Positions 9,300 to 18,146 are shown, counted from the first letter of the stretch. The stretch: DNA of 39,481 nucleotides from Scytonema tolypothrichoides VB-61278 (GCF_000828085.3 NZ_JXCA02000024.1:237762-277242); one strand, 5' to 3'. Numbers and translations: made by a program. Notes: generated from the letters alone by a model not told the origin.

Positions 9300-10556
9300 T
9301 CAGCACTCATCACTCGGCACTATATTAATAAGTGCTTTCAACAACTGGTGAATCTCTTCAACGGTATTGTAGTGAACCAGCCCAATACGCAAAAGTCCTC
9401 CGCTTGACTCAACTCCTAAGTCTTTGGTAAGACCGAGTGCATAGAAGTTACCGTTCCAGGTAAAGATACCTTGGTCACCCAATGCTTTAGCAACAGCGTG
9501 AGGTGTTTGCCCAGCAAGTCGTAAGCCAACGGTTGGTGTGCGCCAGTCAAAGCGGGTTGGATCAGTAATGCCATATAAAGTTATATCAGGAATTTCTAGC
9601 AATCCTGTGACCAACTTTTGGCACAAATCTCTTTCGTATTGCTTAATTGCTATCATCGCCGCAAGTAGGGCTTCTCGGCGGTTCTGAACACCCGGTAAGA
9701 CTCGGTGACCTAGTTCAGCAAGATAGTTGATTGCTGCTACTAACCCCGCTAGTCCTTCGTAGTTCTGGGTTCCATTTTCCCAACGTGAGGGAACTTCATC
9801 TGAAGCTGGTTGCACCTTGTAAGGACGCAATCGAGCAAGATGCTCGCGCTTTGCATACAAAACCCCAACATGCGGTCCAAAAAATTTATACGCAGAGCAA
9901 GCGAGAAAGTCGCAATCAAGCACACGTACGTCGATGGGAGCGTGAGCAACGTAGTGAACCGCATCCACAAAAACCATCGCCCCAACAGCATGAGCTAATT
10001 GCACAATTGTTGCAATATCATTAATTGTGCCCACAGCATTGGATGCATACCCTACCGCTACTAATCGCGTCCGTTCATTTATCTGCTGCTTGAGATGGTT
10101 CATGTCTAGCGTGCAATCTTCTACATTGATTTGGACTTCACGAATGACTACACCGCGTTCAGAAAGCGCAAACCAAGGTGAAACGTTAGCATAGTGGTCT
10201 AGTTTAGTGACAATGATTTCATCACCGCTTTGGAGTTCGCGAGCAATCGCCCGACTCAAGCTATAAGTCAGCGTAGTCATATTAGCACCAAAGACTACTT
10301 CGTCAGAACTGCATCCCAATAAATCAGCCATAGCTGTACGAGCTGAAGTTATGAGCGCATCTGTGCGCTGACTTGTGGCAAAAGCTCCATGTGCATTGGC
10401 GTTTGAGGTGATTAGGTATTGAGCGATCGCATCTATCACTGACTTTGGTACCTGAGTTCCACCAGGTCCATCAAAAAAAATCATAGGTTGACCATTGATT
10501 TCTTGTGAAAGTGCTGGAAACTGATTGCGTATCCACCTTAAGTCAAGGTCAACCAT
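9300..10556 (-). CDS. Class V aminotransferase-fold PLP enzyme, 'cysteine desulfurase-like' family
   Basis: 418 residues of the fold-type I PLP class V family. The Schiff-base lysine is K224 in CSAYKFFGPHVG; D198 and H201 in FVDAVHY are the pyridine-binding and stacking residues; N-terminal FFDGPGGTQVP and C-terminal LRIGLVHYNTVEEI are typical of the 'cysteine desulfurase-like' (TIGR01976-type) group. The mobile active-site loop that carries the catalytic cysteine in true SufS/IscS reads GNFYALGL here, with no cysteine. It is therefore unlikely to be a housekeeping desulfurase and its substrate is unknown. It lies 51 bases downstream of the dioxygenase gene 10608-11285 in the same direction, which suggests a two-gene operon acting on an amino acid. 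Confidence 0.85.
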   Translation of the reverse strand: MVDLDLRWIRNQFPALSQEINGQPMIFFDGPGGTQVPKSVIDAIAQYLITSNANAHGAFATSQRTDALITSARTAMADLLGCSSDEVVFGANMTTLTYSLSRAIARELQSGDEIIVTKLDHYANVSPWFALSERGVVIREVQINVEDCTLDMNHLKQQINERTRLVAVGYASNAVGTINDIATIVQLAHAVGAMVFVDAVHYVAHAPIDVRVLDCDFLACSAYKFFGPHVGVLYAKREHLARLRPYKVQPASDEVPSRWENGTQNYEGLAGLVAAINYLAELGHRVLPGVQNRREALLAAMIAIKQYERDLCQKLVTGLLEIPDITLYGITDPTRFDWRTPTVGLRLAGQTPHAVAKALGDQGIFTWNGNFYALGLTKDLGVESSGGLLRIGLVHYNTVEEIHQLLKALINIVPSDEC

Positions 10557-10607
10557 AAAAAACTCCTTTATTTGTAATGCTGTAGTCTGAATACTAAATT
10601 TGGTTCT

Positions 10608-11285
10608 TTACTTATCGTTTGACGGACTTAATCCTGGACAAGTTAATACAAACACATCTCTGACTCCAGATTCTAAGGAGGTTGCATTAATTGCAGATGT
10701 AAAATGGAGAAATTCCCGGTCACCAAAAACTAACATTTCTCCAGGGTTGAGAATTTTGTTCAAAACTGGGCTGTCATTCTTAGATTTGTATAAATGAGTT
10801 TCTCCCCCTTCAATTCTTTCTCTGTTCACAGAAAATATACCAATTACATCTACTCCATCTCTATGAATTCCTTCAGGAGCAGGTTTGCCAATTTGCTCTG
10901 GGGAAGCGCTGATTCTAATTTGATGAACTGCAACTTCTTTGAAAGTTGAGCAGAGTTCACAAAACTCGAAAAATTCTAAAATCATTCTTTGAAAATCTGT
11001 CAATTCTATCAGTTCATCATCTAGTTCTGCATACTCCCTGACTACATTACCCAACAAAGGATTATATTGTTTAGATTGATAGAAAAGACGATGTGGCAGC
11101 TTGATTATATTCTTACCAGAAATTTCAAAATGAGATAAACGCCTGAAACGATAATTGCCTGCTAAATATGGATCTGCAGGAAGGTTAATAAAGAATGGCT
11201 TCAGCTTATCTACATTTATAGAAGATATACTTATCTTAGCGTAGCTGGTAAAACAATTAAAGTCTTTTCTTTGTAATTCTAACAT
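10608..11285 (-). CDS. Fe(II)/2-oxoglutarate-dependent dioxygenase (PF10014-like)
   Basis: 225 residues matching the 2OG-Fe dioxygenase family that includes bacterial L-isoleucine 4-hydroxylase-type enzymes and BsmA-like proteins. The metal triad appears as H141 and D143 in EGIHRDGVDVIG and H194 in REFLHFTSAI; R209 in SGVRDVFVLT is the likely 2-oxoglutarate anchor; GGETHLY is the conserved strand. The family hydroxylates free amino acids. The linked PLP enzyme at 9300-10556 could process the product, but this pairing is inference. The promoter should lie in the AT-rich region above 11285. Confidence 0.85.
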   Translation of the reverse strand: MLELQRKDFNCFTSYAKISISSINVDKLKPFFINLPADPYLAGNYRFRRLSHFEISGKNIIKLPHRLFYQSKQYNPLLGNVVREYAELDDELIELTDFQRMILEFFEFCELCSTFKEVAVHQIRISASPEQIGKPAPEGIHRDGVDVIGIFSVNRERIEGGETHLYKSKNDSPVLNKILNPGEMLVFGDREFLHFTSAINATSLESGVRDVFVLTCPGLSPSNDK

Positions 11286-11882
11286 TTTACTATTCTCCTT
11301 AGCTTGACCTCATCTAGCCAGATTGACACATGACCAAATTTGGCTTGGCTATTATAGTCAAACCCAATCTGAAAAATTTCAGTCAAAATAAACACCATTC
11401 TACTGCCAATAACAAATTCCATAACGCAACAAATACCATTGAGTTATACTCAATTTTTACTGGCAGCTATAATTAGAGAATGTTTGACAATTCTCGAAAA
11501 CAGTTAATTTTTCAATTTTTTTGAGACCGATATTCTTTCGATTGATTTAACTTAGTTTTTTGTTGTTTTTTTGTGATTTTGGTGCTTTAGTTTTACACCT
11601 TTTACTCTAATTATAAGCAAGGAAAAACTGACCTGCAATATCGAGCTTCACATTGTATTAATTTATTATCAGTACTAACTTCAACTACTGAAAGCCTTTC
11701 TGGGAAGACTCTTTTACCGCTGAGCTTAGAATCCTACGGCTTTGAGTGTAAGCGCACGCACACTTCGTGTTGGCACAAGCCTCCGCAGAACTTATAAAGC
11801 AGCGTGCGGTAGGCATAAACGAGCGATAGCGAACGCTCACGCTGAGCGCCAAGCGCGCATAGTTTTCACAAGCCTAAGAGTG
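11286..11882. other. Long intergenic region with repeat-derived palindromes
   Basis: About 600 bases without a gene I can support. The part up to ~11700 is AT-rich and presumably holds the promoter of the dioxygenase operon. The part from ~11730 to 11880 is GC-rich and packed with short inverted segments (GCGCACGCACAC, GAGCGATAGCGAACGCTC, GCGCCAAGCGCGC) of the dispersed-repeat type seen elsewhere in the window. Confidence 0.5.
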
Positions 11883-12383
11883 TCAAAAAATCTCAAACTC
11901 AAACTCTAAACTGTGACTGTTAAGGAAATTGTGAGTAAAATGGTCTACCACATTCGTATTACTCAATTCTAAATTATAAAAATCCACAACTTCATGTTCA
12001 AAATATGGTCCAGCGTGCCAAGTTCCTACTTCTAACTTGATAAAGCAATTTCCTGGAATGCGGAAACCTGCAATCTCTTCTAGAGATGGTTGATCAATAT
12101 TATTCTTAGGAGGACAAACAGCAATTAGCCAGTCTTTCCCTTCCAATGAACCCAAACACTGAGTACATTGCACATGGCGAGTGATAGTGTGAAATCTGCG
12201 CCCCTTGGAGTGCAGTCTCATAATGTAAAAGCGGGGAGTACCTCTGTCAAGTACTAATTGAGCGTCTTCTGCATTAAAGGAGTTACCATCTAACTTAGAA
12301 AAAATCACTTGTCCGTATCGACGAAAATTTTCTGGCGTTACCCATTGGGCTTGTAGTTGTTGCACGGTCTTTGATGTCGTCAT
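11883..12383 (-). CDS. Ureidoglycolate lyase-like (AllA fold) protein
   Basis: 166 residues, the usual size for the AllA/ureidoglycolate lyase cupin-like family (PF04115). Diagnostic stretches are RRFHTITRHVQCTQCLGSL, GKDWLIAVCPP, GNCFIKLEVGTWHAGPYF and VVDFYNLELSNTNVVDHF. AllA splits ureidoglycolate to glyoxylate and urea in purine/allantoin use. Many cyanobacteria carry a solitary homologue with no allantoin genes, as here, so the in vivo substrate is uncertain. The DoxX gene lies 74 bases upstream on the same strand; a 7-bp hairpin (CCCTCTC / GAGAGGG near 12424-12444) sits between them, so co-transcription is unclear. Confidence 0.85.
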   Translation of the reverse strand: MTTSKTVQQLQAQWVTPENFRRYGQVIFSKLDGNSFNAEDAQLVLDRGTPRFYIMRLHSKGRRFHTITRHVQCTQCLGSLEGKDWLIAVCPPKNNIDQPSLEEIAGFRIPGNCFIKLEVGTWHAGPYFEHEVVDFYNLELSNTNVVDHFTHNFLNSHSLEFEFEIF

Positions 12384-12457
12384 ATCTAATCCGTTTGCAC
12401 CCTCATTATTTTAACCTTGTTCCCTCTCCTCTTAAGAGAGGGCTATGTAAAAGCTGC

Positions 12458-12901
12458 TTACTCCAATTTCAGTAGTTTCTTGGGAATAAGTGACTTAGGA
12501 ATAATAGAAGCTTGTTTATCTAAATCTGATGGTTGTGTGTACAACCAAGCCCAAGCAATTAAAACCGGCTGAAAAGGAAGTCTGATCACATGTACCCAAG
12601 GTGAATTGGGTATATTGTCAATCGGAATCAGATTAACCGCCATGTTGATATTTGCTGGAAAAACAGCAATAAAAAGAGCAATAAGCCCCCAAGCCGTAGC
12701 TTGACTGACAGGCGGAACTAATAACCCAATACCGCCCAAGATTTCATAAAAGCCACTGAGATAAACAATTTCCAGAGGGTAGGGGAGTTGCGGCGGCACA
12801 ATCCTGACATACTGGTCAGCAGATGTAAAGTGTGTTATCCCAGCGATAAGCATAGATACCGCAAGGATGACACGAAAAATTTCTTTGAGATTATTTTTCA
12901 T
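12458..12901 (-). CDS. DoxX-family small membrane protein
   Basis: 147 residues with four hydrophobic segments: VILAVSMLIAGITHF, PLEIVYLSGFYEILGGIGLL, ATAWGLIALFIAVFPANINM and LPFQPVLIAWAWLY. This is the DoxX/DoxD-like four-helix pattern, often described as a quinone-linked oxidoreductase subunit or a membrane protein of unknown role. The C-terminus is a short charged tail. The start ATG is at 12899-12901. Confidence 0.8.
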   Translation of the reverse strand: MKNNLKEIFRVILAVSMLIAGITHFTSADQYVRIVPPQLPYPLEIVYLSGFYEILGGIGLLVPPVSQATAWGLIALFIAVFPANINMAVNLIPIDNIPNSPWVHVIRLPFQPVLIAWAWLYTQPSDLDKQASIIPKSLIPKKLLKLE

Positions 12902-13147
12902 CTGTTTCCGTAGTTGCGTTCATACCTTCAGTTTGTTTACCAAATCTCACTCCGTCGTCAGCCATGAGTGGGAATTAGGAAGTGGAAAAATGAGGGCACA
13001 AGGGGACAATGAACCAATACTAATGCAGTCTTAAGCAGTCTTGATCAGTTCTTGAACCAAAAGTTTTTAGCAGATAATTCTCATGTTATTGCTTTTTGAC
13101 CATTATTTGTTACAATTGTTTATATAAAGTTACAAAAAGACAAAACC

Positions 13148-13300
13148 ATGAGTTACACCGCTGATGACAGAGGCATTCTTAACAATTACGCGGCTGAATC
13201 CGCTATTTATTTGCCAGAGTATCCAAGCCTTGAACAACAGAAGCGCTAAGCTTTTGGTGGAGTGGTAGCGAGTTTGTTAGTTTTCGCGCTTAATTGTTAA
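13148..13300 (+). pseudogene. Psb34-like (ssl1498-family) photosystem assembly protein, cut by a nonsense codon before its membrane helix
   Basis: ATG at 13148 opens MSYTADDRGILNNYAAES, then AIYLPEYPSLEQQKR, the N-terminal domain of the ssl1498/Psb34 light-harvesting-like family. A TAA at 13247-13249 falls where the family usually has an aromatic residue just before its single membrane helix. The frame resumes at once with AFGGVVASLLVFALNC and stops at 13298-13300, clearly the remains of that helix. As written, only a 33-residue soluble peptide would be made. A TTGACC at 13096 and TATATA at 13121 could be its promoter. Psb34 binds photosystem II assembly intermediates near CP47; other copies presumably exist elsewhere. 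Confidence 0.75.
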
Positions 13301-13412
13301 TAACCTTTGCTATCAGCTAAACTGCTCAACCCTTAGGTTTTAGGGTTGCTCAATTGTGTGACACATCACTTGTCAGTAATGAGAAATTCCGGGGTTTGAG
13401 CCTCAACTTTAC

Positions 13413-14081
13413 ATGAACATGGATACTGATGAACTTCTTATACGCTATGCTGCAGGTAACAGAGATTTTTTGCAGGTGAACTTGCGGCAAGCTAACCTTA
13501 GCGAATTTACTTTACCAGGAATCAACCTGAGTCGCTCAGACTTGACTGGGGCAAATTTATCAGGCGCTTCTCTACGTGGAGCCAATTTGAGTGAGGCTCA
13601 AGTTGATGAAGCAACCCTGTGGAGAGCCAATCTCACTGAAGCTGTCCTGATTTGGGCAAATTTTAGTAAAGCTTGTTTGATTCGGGCAACCCTCACTCAA
13701 GTGGATTTACACAAGGCTGTCCTAACAAAGGCAGACTTACGATTAGCCAATCTGCGCTACGCTGACCTCAGCTATACAAATTTGGAGGGTGCGGATCTAC
13801 GTTATGCTGACCTCACTGGTGTAAACTTAGCGGGTGCGAATTTGAGCAAAGCAAACTTGACAGGTGCAAACTTGAGTCAGGCAGATTTGTATAACGCCAA
13901 TTTTACTAAAGCCATTTTGTCAAGAACCAACCTGCGCTACGCTGACCTTTGCAGCATCAACCTGGATGGGGTTGATCTGCGTGATACACAGGTGAATAGT
14001 GGTTCTTTACAGCTATTAGTGAACAGTGAAACCAGTGCTGCGGGAGGGGAGCCAGTGCGGTCTTGGGGTTTCCCCAAGTAG
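13413..14081 (+). CDS. Pentapeptide-repeat protein
   Basis: 222 residues, almost entirely A(N/D)LXX repeats from residue ~25 to ~195, predicted to form a right-handed quadrilateral beta-helix. No enzymatic domain or signal peptide is visible. The start may be ATG 13413 or ATG 13419 (MDTDELLIRYAAGNRDF); the latter aligns with the N-terminus of the protein at 326. The last residues (EPVRSWGFPK) and the stop codon are encoded by a dispersed repeat at 14048-14085 that recurs at 36845-36882, so the natural C-terminus has probably been replaced. Function is unknown; cyanobacteria carry many such proteins. Confidence 0.9.
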   Translation: MNMDTDELLIRYAAGNRDFLQVNLRQANLSEFTLPGINLSRSDLTGANLSGASLRGANLSEAQVDEATLWRANLTEAVLIWANFSKACLIRATLTQVDLHKAVLTKADLRLANLRYADLSYTNLEGADLRYADLTGVNLAGANLSKANLTGANLSQADLYNANFTKAILSRTNLRYADLCSINLDGVDLRDTQVNSGSLQLLVNSETSAAGGEPVRSWGFPK

Positions 14082-14085
14082 AGCA
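14048..14085 (+). repeat. Dispersed repeat supplying the C-terminus of the pentapeptide protein
   Basis: The 38-base segment beginning GGAGCCAGTGCGGTCTTGGG contains the hairpin CTTGGGG / CCCCAAG and the stop codon of the preceding gene. A copy differing by about one base lies inverted at 36845-36882 inside a MITE-like element. Confidence 0.8.
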
Positions 14086-14320
14086 CAAGCGCGTTTTCCC
14101 GACAGCCAGGCAACTGTCGCTAGCCGTAAGGCGTGCGCTTTGCGCATACCCGATAGCCGTCAGGCGTGGCGTCAGCCATAGGGTTATCAGTAAACAGTGA
14201 TAACTGAACAACTGACAAATGTGATTATGAAAGATTGTGTTTGGAGGAGTTAACCCTATTTACAGCTCCTCAATTTCAACTAGAAATTGGCTGAAAAGGG
14301 AAATTGACAGCTTATCGGTT

Positions 14321-16312
14321 ATGAAGACTTCAAATTCTATATTACAGGATTTACTTCAGAGTGTATCACATCTGCGTCCAAAAGTCTACTTCAAGGCTTC
14401 TCTAACAGCTCTTTCTCACGCAATGGAAGACCTTATACTAACAGGGACAGATCAGCCACTGGTGATTGCAAATTTTCAGCGGGAGCGCTTTTATCGTCAG
14501 GAGAGCCGTCGCTATCAGCGAATTGCCCAACGAACAGACATGGTTTATGTCTTGGCTGCACCAGAATCTGATTTTATAGCGGCTTCAACTCCTTACGCGA
14601 CTATTCCCCTTGACCCCAACGACAGTTTAGCCCAGGAGTGGCATCTGATTATCATTGGTCAAAAGTATGCTGCCTGCATCGTTGCCCTTGAATTCGCTTC
14701 CCCGGTAGACGCAGTATCGTTAGACCAGGCAAGACAATTTAAAGGAATCTGGACTTTTGACCGCCAAGCTAGCATTCTTGCAGCCCAACTGTTACTGGAT
14801 AAGATATTGGTTTATCGACCAGAATTGGCGGCGAGTGTGAAACGAGCGCAAAAACGCTACGGTCTTAAAAGCAAAGATTTGTCTAGTATGGCGAAGAAAC
14901 GGGTATCAGAAATTGATGCCCGACTGTTTACAGACCGTCTGGTAACATATTTACAATCTAGCCAATACAAGCAGCTCAAAGCCTATCGCACTATTACTAA
15001 AAAGGAGCGCAATGAGCGCCTCATTAATGTGATCATCGCTGCTATCCGCAGTTCTTTAAAACCGGAAGAGATTTTTCAGGTTACAGTTCAGGAACTCGGT
15101 CAACTCTTTAGCCCTTGCCGCTGCCTCCTTTACCACTATCATCCCTCTGAAGTGTTAGCGCCTATTGAGTATGAATGGGTCGCCTTGGGACTGCCTTCTA
15201 TCAAGGGAGAAACTTGGTCATTGGCAAATCATCCGCTATTTCAAGCTGCTTTGACTGGTGATCGAGCGATCGCCATCGCCGATACCACACAAGACTTGGG
15301 TATACAAGCACATCCCGATTTAAGTGCTCAATTCCAACGCGCTTCAATTCGGTCGTGCCTGTTGGTGCCAATTCGCTATCATCAAACTTGGTTAGGAATA
15401 TTAGAATTGCATCACTGTGGTGACTCTGCTTATGTTTGGAGTGACTCTGAGCGAGTGTTGGTAGAGGCGATCGCCACCCAAGTAGGAGCCGCCTTAATCC
15501 AAGCTCAAGCTTACACCAACTTGGAAACCCTTAACCAGCAACTGGCAGCTTTAGAGCGTACACAAAGCAACCTGATTGCGATTGTAGGGCATGAGTTGCG
15601 GACTCCTCTGTCTACTATCCAAGTTTGTTTAGAGAGTTTAGCCAGTGAACCTGAAATGCCACTAGAGTTCCAACGCTCAATGCTGGAAACGGCATTAGAT
15701 GATTCCGAACGGATGCGCCGTCTGATACAAGATTTTATCACCCTCTCTCGTTTAGAAGGGGGTTCGGTGCGCTGGCATGTGGAGTCAATCTCCCTCAAGA
15801 CTTGCCTGGATTTAGTTTTGAGTAGCCTCAAAGAACGCTCCTCGTCGCAGGCTTTACCTCAAATTGTTTTGGAGTTGCCGCCTGAGTTACCTCTGGTTCA
15901 AGCTGATGGGGAAGGACTTATGGAAGTCTTGACTAAGCTATTGGACAATGCATACAAATTCACCAATCCAGATGGCATGGTGAGAATTTGTGCTCAAGTT
16001 CTAAACCCTGAAACTGAGTCATTGACTTCGTTGTCTTCCCAGGGTCAGCTTGAGCCTGTTTTTGTTGGGAAAGAAATGTTAGAAGTCATTATTGCAGATA
16101 CAGGTCGGGGAATTGAGCCAAATCAGTTAGAAGCCATCTTTGAACGCTTTTACCAAGCAGAAGGTTTTCTGCGACGTACAATTGGCGGTACTGGATTGGG
16201 TTTGGCAATTTGTCGTCAAATCATTCAAAGACTGGGAGGAGAGATTTGGGCTGTGTCTGCGGGGAAAAATCAGGGGAGTGAGTTTCACTTTACATTACAA
16301 CTCGCAGTTTGA
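14321..16312 (+). CDS. Sensor histidine kinase with DICT and GAF domains
   Basis: About 663 residues from ATG 14321 (MKTSNSILQDLL); an upstream GTG in frame at 14237 is less likely because the added residues are not domain-like. Order: DICT sensory domain (~1-130), a helical linker, a GAF domain (~230-390, ending around LIQAQAYTNL), then HisKA with the phosphoacceptor in AIVGHELRTPLSTIQ, and HATPase_c with N-box DNAYKFTNPDG, G1 ADTGRGIEPNQ and G2 GGTGLGLAICRQII. No membrane helix is evident, so it is probably cytosolic. No response regulator is adjacent. DICT-GAF kinases are typical of cyanobacteria and are linked to light or redox sensing, but the signal here is unknown. Confidence 0.92.
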   Translation: MKTSNSILQDLLQSVSHLRPKVYFKASLTALSHAMEDLILTGTDQPLVIANFQRERFYRQESRRYQRIAQRTDMVYVLAAPESDFIAASTPYATIPLDPNDSLAQEWHLIIIGQKYAACIVALEFASPVDAVSLDQARQFKGIWTFDRQASILAAQLLLDKILVYRPELAASVKRAQKRYGLKSKDLSSMAKKRVSEIDARLFTDRLVTYLQSSQYKQLKAYRTITKKERNERLINVIIAAIRSSLKPEEIFQVTVQELGQLFSPCRCLLYHYHPSEVLAPIEYEWVALGLPSIKGETWSLANHPLFQAALTGDRAIAIADTTQDLGIQAHPDLSAQFQRASIRSCLLVPIRYHQTWLGILELHHCGDSAYVWSDSERVLVEAIATQVGAALIQAQAYTNLETLNQQLAALERTQSNLIAIVGHELRTPLSTIQVCLESLASEPEMPLEFQRSMLETALDDSERMRRLIQDFITLSRLEGGSVRWHVESISLKTCLDLVLSSLKERSSSQALPQIVLELPPELPLVQADGEGLMEVLTKLLDNAYKFTNPDGMVRICAQVLNPETESLTSLSSQGQLEPVFVGKEMLEVIIADTGRGIEPNQLEAIFERFYQAEGFLRRTIGGTGLGLAICRQIIQRLGGEIWAVSAGKNQGSEFHFTLQLAV

Positions 16313-16957
16313 ATCGACATATTATACCGTATTTCGGTATAGAAGGGGCACAGCAACGGCGATGCTGCTTCATTTTTGTTAAACAAATAGATTCAAGTGT
16401 TGTAAAGCCTGGCAATACTCTCTGATAAATCATCAGTCGGTTTTTGCAATAGTTCCGAAGACAGTGCATAGCACAATTAATGAACTTTTTATATATAAAA
16501 GTCTGTTACATGACTCTACCAGAAAAGAAAAATCTTATAGATTGTTACCAAAATTTACATTTTTTAACTTTTTTTGTTACATTAATTTACATGGCAGCCA
16601 AACCTATGTGAAAACAGTTTTCACGAATACACACAGCTACGTCATTAATGACTAGAGTCGGCATCACTGCCAACTCCCATTAACTGATGTGCCTGTAAGA
16701 TAACTCACAGGCTAGCTTCACGCTTCGGGTGAGGCGGTCGCGCGACTGTCCCAAAACCCTAGCTGAGCACTGCCTCACCATAAGACAGAAAAATTCAATG
16801 TTCACAAGTGCCAAGATTAGAGTAGTATCGCTCTAGAAGAAAGCTCGATTCTCACTGAACGCAGCTTAATAGGGATTACTGCAAGTCTGTCTTAGCTTAA
16901 TATCCGAAAAAGCAAATTTTGAGTAATTAAATACAAATAGATCTGGAGATTCTGACG
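16313..16957. other. Intergenic region upstream of the orange carotenoid protein gene
   Basis: The 645 bases are mostly AT-rich with no supportable gene. Around 16700-16790 there is a GC-rich patch with short inverted repeats (CTTCACGCTTCGGGTGAGG and similar) of the dispersed kind. The promoter and a long leader of the OCP gene presumably lie in the last 300 bases. Confidence 0.5.
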
Positions 16958-17920
16958 ATGGTTTTTTCAATCGAGTCCGCTCAAAACATTTTTTCTAGCA
17001 CTCAAGTTCCTAGTCCGATTCCAGCCACGATAGCACTGTTTGAGCAACTCAACGTTGACGATAAACTGGCATTACTCTGGTTTGCCTACACTGAAATGGG
17101 TCGTTCCATCACTCCTGCGGCTGTAGGAGCAGCACGCCTACAGTTTGCGGAAGGTTTACTAAACCAAATTAAGCAGATGTCTCAAGCAGATCAATTGCAA
17201 GTCATGCGCGATCTTGCTAACCGTGCTGACACTCCTGTTAGTCGTTCCTATGCAAACTTCAGTGTCAACACTAAACTGGCTTTCTGGTTTGAGTTAGGAG
17301 AGTTGATGAAACAGGGCGTCGTTGCTCCCGTTCCGTCTGGCTATGAAATGTCTAGAGGTGTACAAATCGTACTAGACGCAATCAAGAAACTCGATGCAGG
17401 TCAGCAAATCACAGTACTTCGTAATACTGTGGTAGACATGGGATTTGGGGATGTTGTTCCTCCCAGCAGTTCCCAAATTGAGGCCGAACCCCTGTTTCCA
17501 CGCACCGAGCCAGCTCCTACTAAAATCACTGTTAAGGGTATCACAGAGCCTACTGTATTAAGTTACATAGAAGCTCTGAACAAAGATGACTTTGACACTG
17601 CTATTTCTCTGTTTACTCCCGATGGTGCTCTGCAACCACCATTCCAGAAACCGATTGTTGGTCGTGAGGCGATCAAGAGATATATGCGTGCAGAAGCACA
17701 GGGACTCAATATCCTGCCACAAGAAGGTATATCCGAAAATCTACCAAATGGCTCTAAGCAAATCAAAGTCACAGGTATAGTACAAACTCCTTGGTTTGGT
17801 GTCAACGTTGGTATGAATATCAGTTGGCGCTTCTTACTCAATTCCGAAAGCAAAATTTTCTTCGTGGCAATTGATATGTTGGCATCTCCCGAAGAACTGC
17901 TAAACCTGCGTGTAAGATAG
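16958..17920 (+). CDS. Orange carotenoid protein (photoprotective, phycobilisome quencher)
   Basis: 320 residues with both OCP domains: the all-helical carotenoid-binding N-terminal domain (~1-162) and an NTF2-like C-terminal domain (~190-318). Functional residues by alignment to OCP1 are present: W41, Y44, W110, R155, E246 (the R155-E244 inter-domain salt bridge), and Y203 and W290 that hydrogen-bond the carotenoid keto group (Y201/W288). The position of W101 in ASWSP of OCP1 is phenylalanine here (ANFSV). The linker (PPSSSQIEAEPLFPRTEP) is unlike typical OCP1, so a divergent clade is possible. Blue light converts OCP to a red form that quenches phycobilisome energy. No FRP or carotenoid ketolase gene is adjacent. 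GGAG 9-12 bases upstream of ATG fits a ribosome binding site. Confidence 0.95.
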   Translation: MVFSIESAQNIFSSTQVPSPIPATIALFEQLNVDDKLALLWFAYTEMGRSITPAAVGAARLQFAEGLLNQIKQMSQADQLQVMRDLANRADTPVSRSYANFSVNTKLAFWFELGELMKQGVVAPVPSGYEMSRGVQIVLDAIKKLDAGQQITVLRNTVVDMGFGDVVPPSSSQIEAEPLFPRTEPAPTKITVKGITEPTVLSYIEALNKDDFDTAISLFTPDGALQPPFQKPIVGREAIKRYMRAEAQGLNILPQEGISENLPNGSKQIKVTGIVQTPWFGVNVGMNISWRFLLNSESKIFFVAIDMLASPEELLNLRVR

Positions 17921-17968
17921 AACGCTTCATGGATTCGTAGAGTGCTAGTCGTACAGTGCTAGCACACG

Positions 17969-17998
17969 TGTAGAGACGTTGGATGCAACGTCTCTACA
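17969..17998. repeat. Dispersed palindrome TGTAGAGACGTT...AACGTCTCTACA
   Basis: 12-bp perfect arms around GGATGC, 48 bases past the OCP stop. A perfect 30-base version of the same palindrome occurs at 27933-27962. It may act as a bidirectional 3'-end hairpin. The remainder of the 361-base gap to 18281 is repeat and AT-rich leader. Confidence 0.85.
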
Positions 17999-18099
17999 TT
18001 AACGTCTTGATAACGGTTTTGGTCTGATCACCAAGCATATTGAAATATATAGGACTCCTCCAAAGATTTTTGTGAAACTAGGTACACCTTCTTCCCTGT

Positions 18100-18146
18100 T
18101 CCCTATTCCCTGTTCCCTGTTAAGAGTTCCCTATTCCCTGCTATAT
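18100..18146. repeat. Short tandem heptamers TTCCCTG / TTCCCTA
   Basis: Several copies of TTCCCTG or TTCCCTA, interrupted by TTAAGAG. It belongs to the same heptamer class found at 25488-25525 and 30411-30446. Such short tandemly repeated repetitive sequences are typical of heterocystous cyanobacteria. Confidence 0.8.

Noticed and set aside
13957-14211. 84-codon minus-strand ORF over the end of the pentapeptide gene
   Set aside because: It overlaps a convincing coding region and dispersed repeats, and has no family resemblance.
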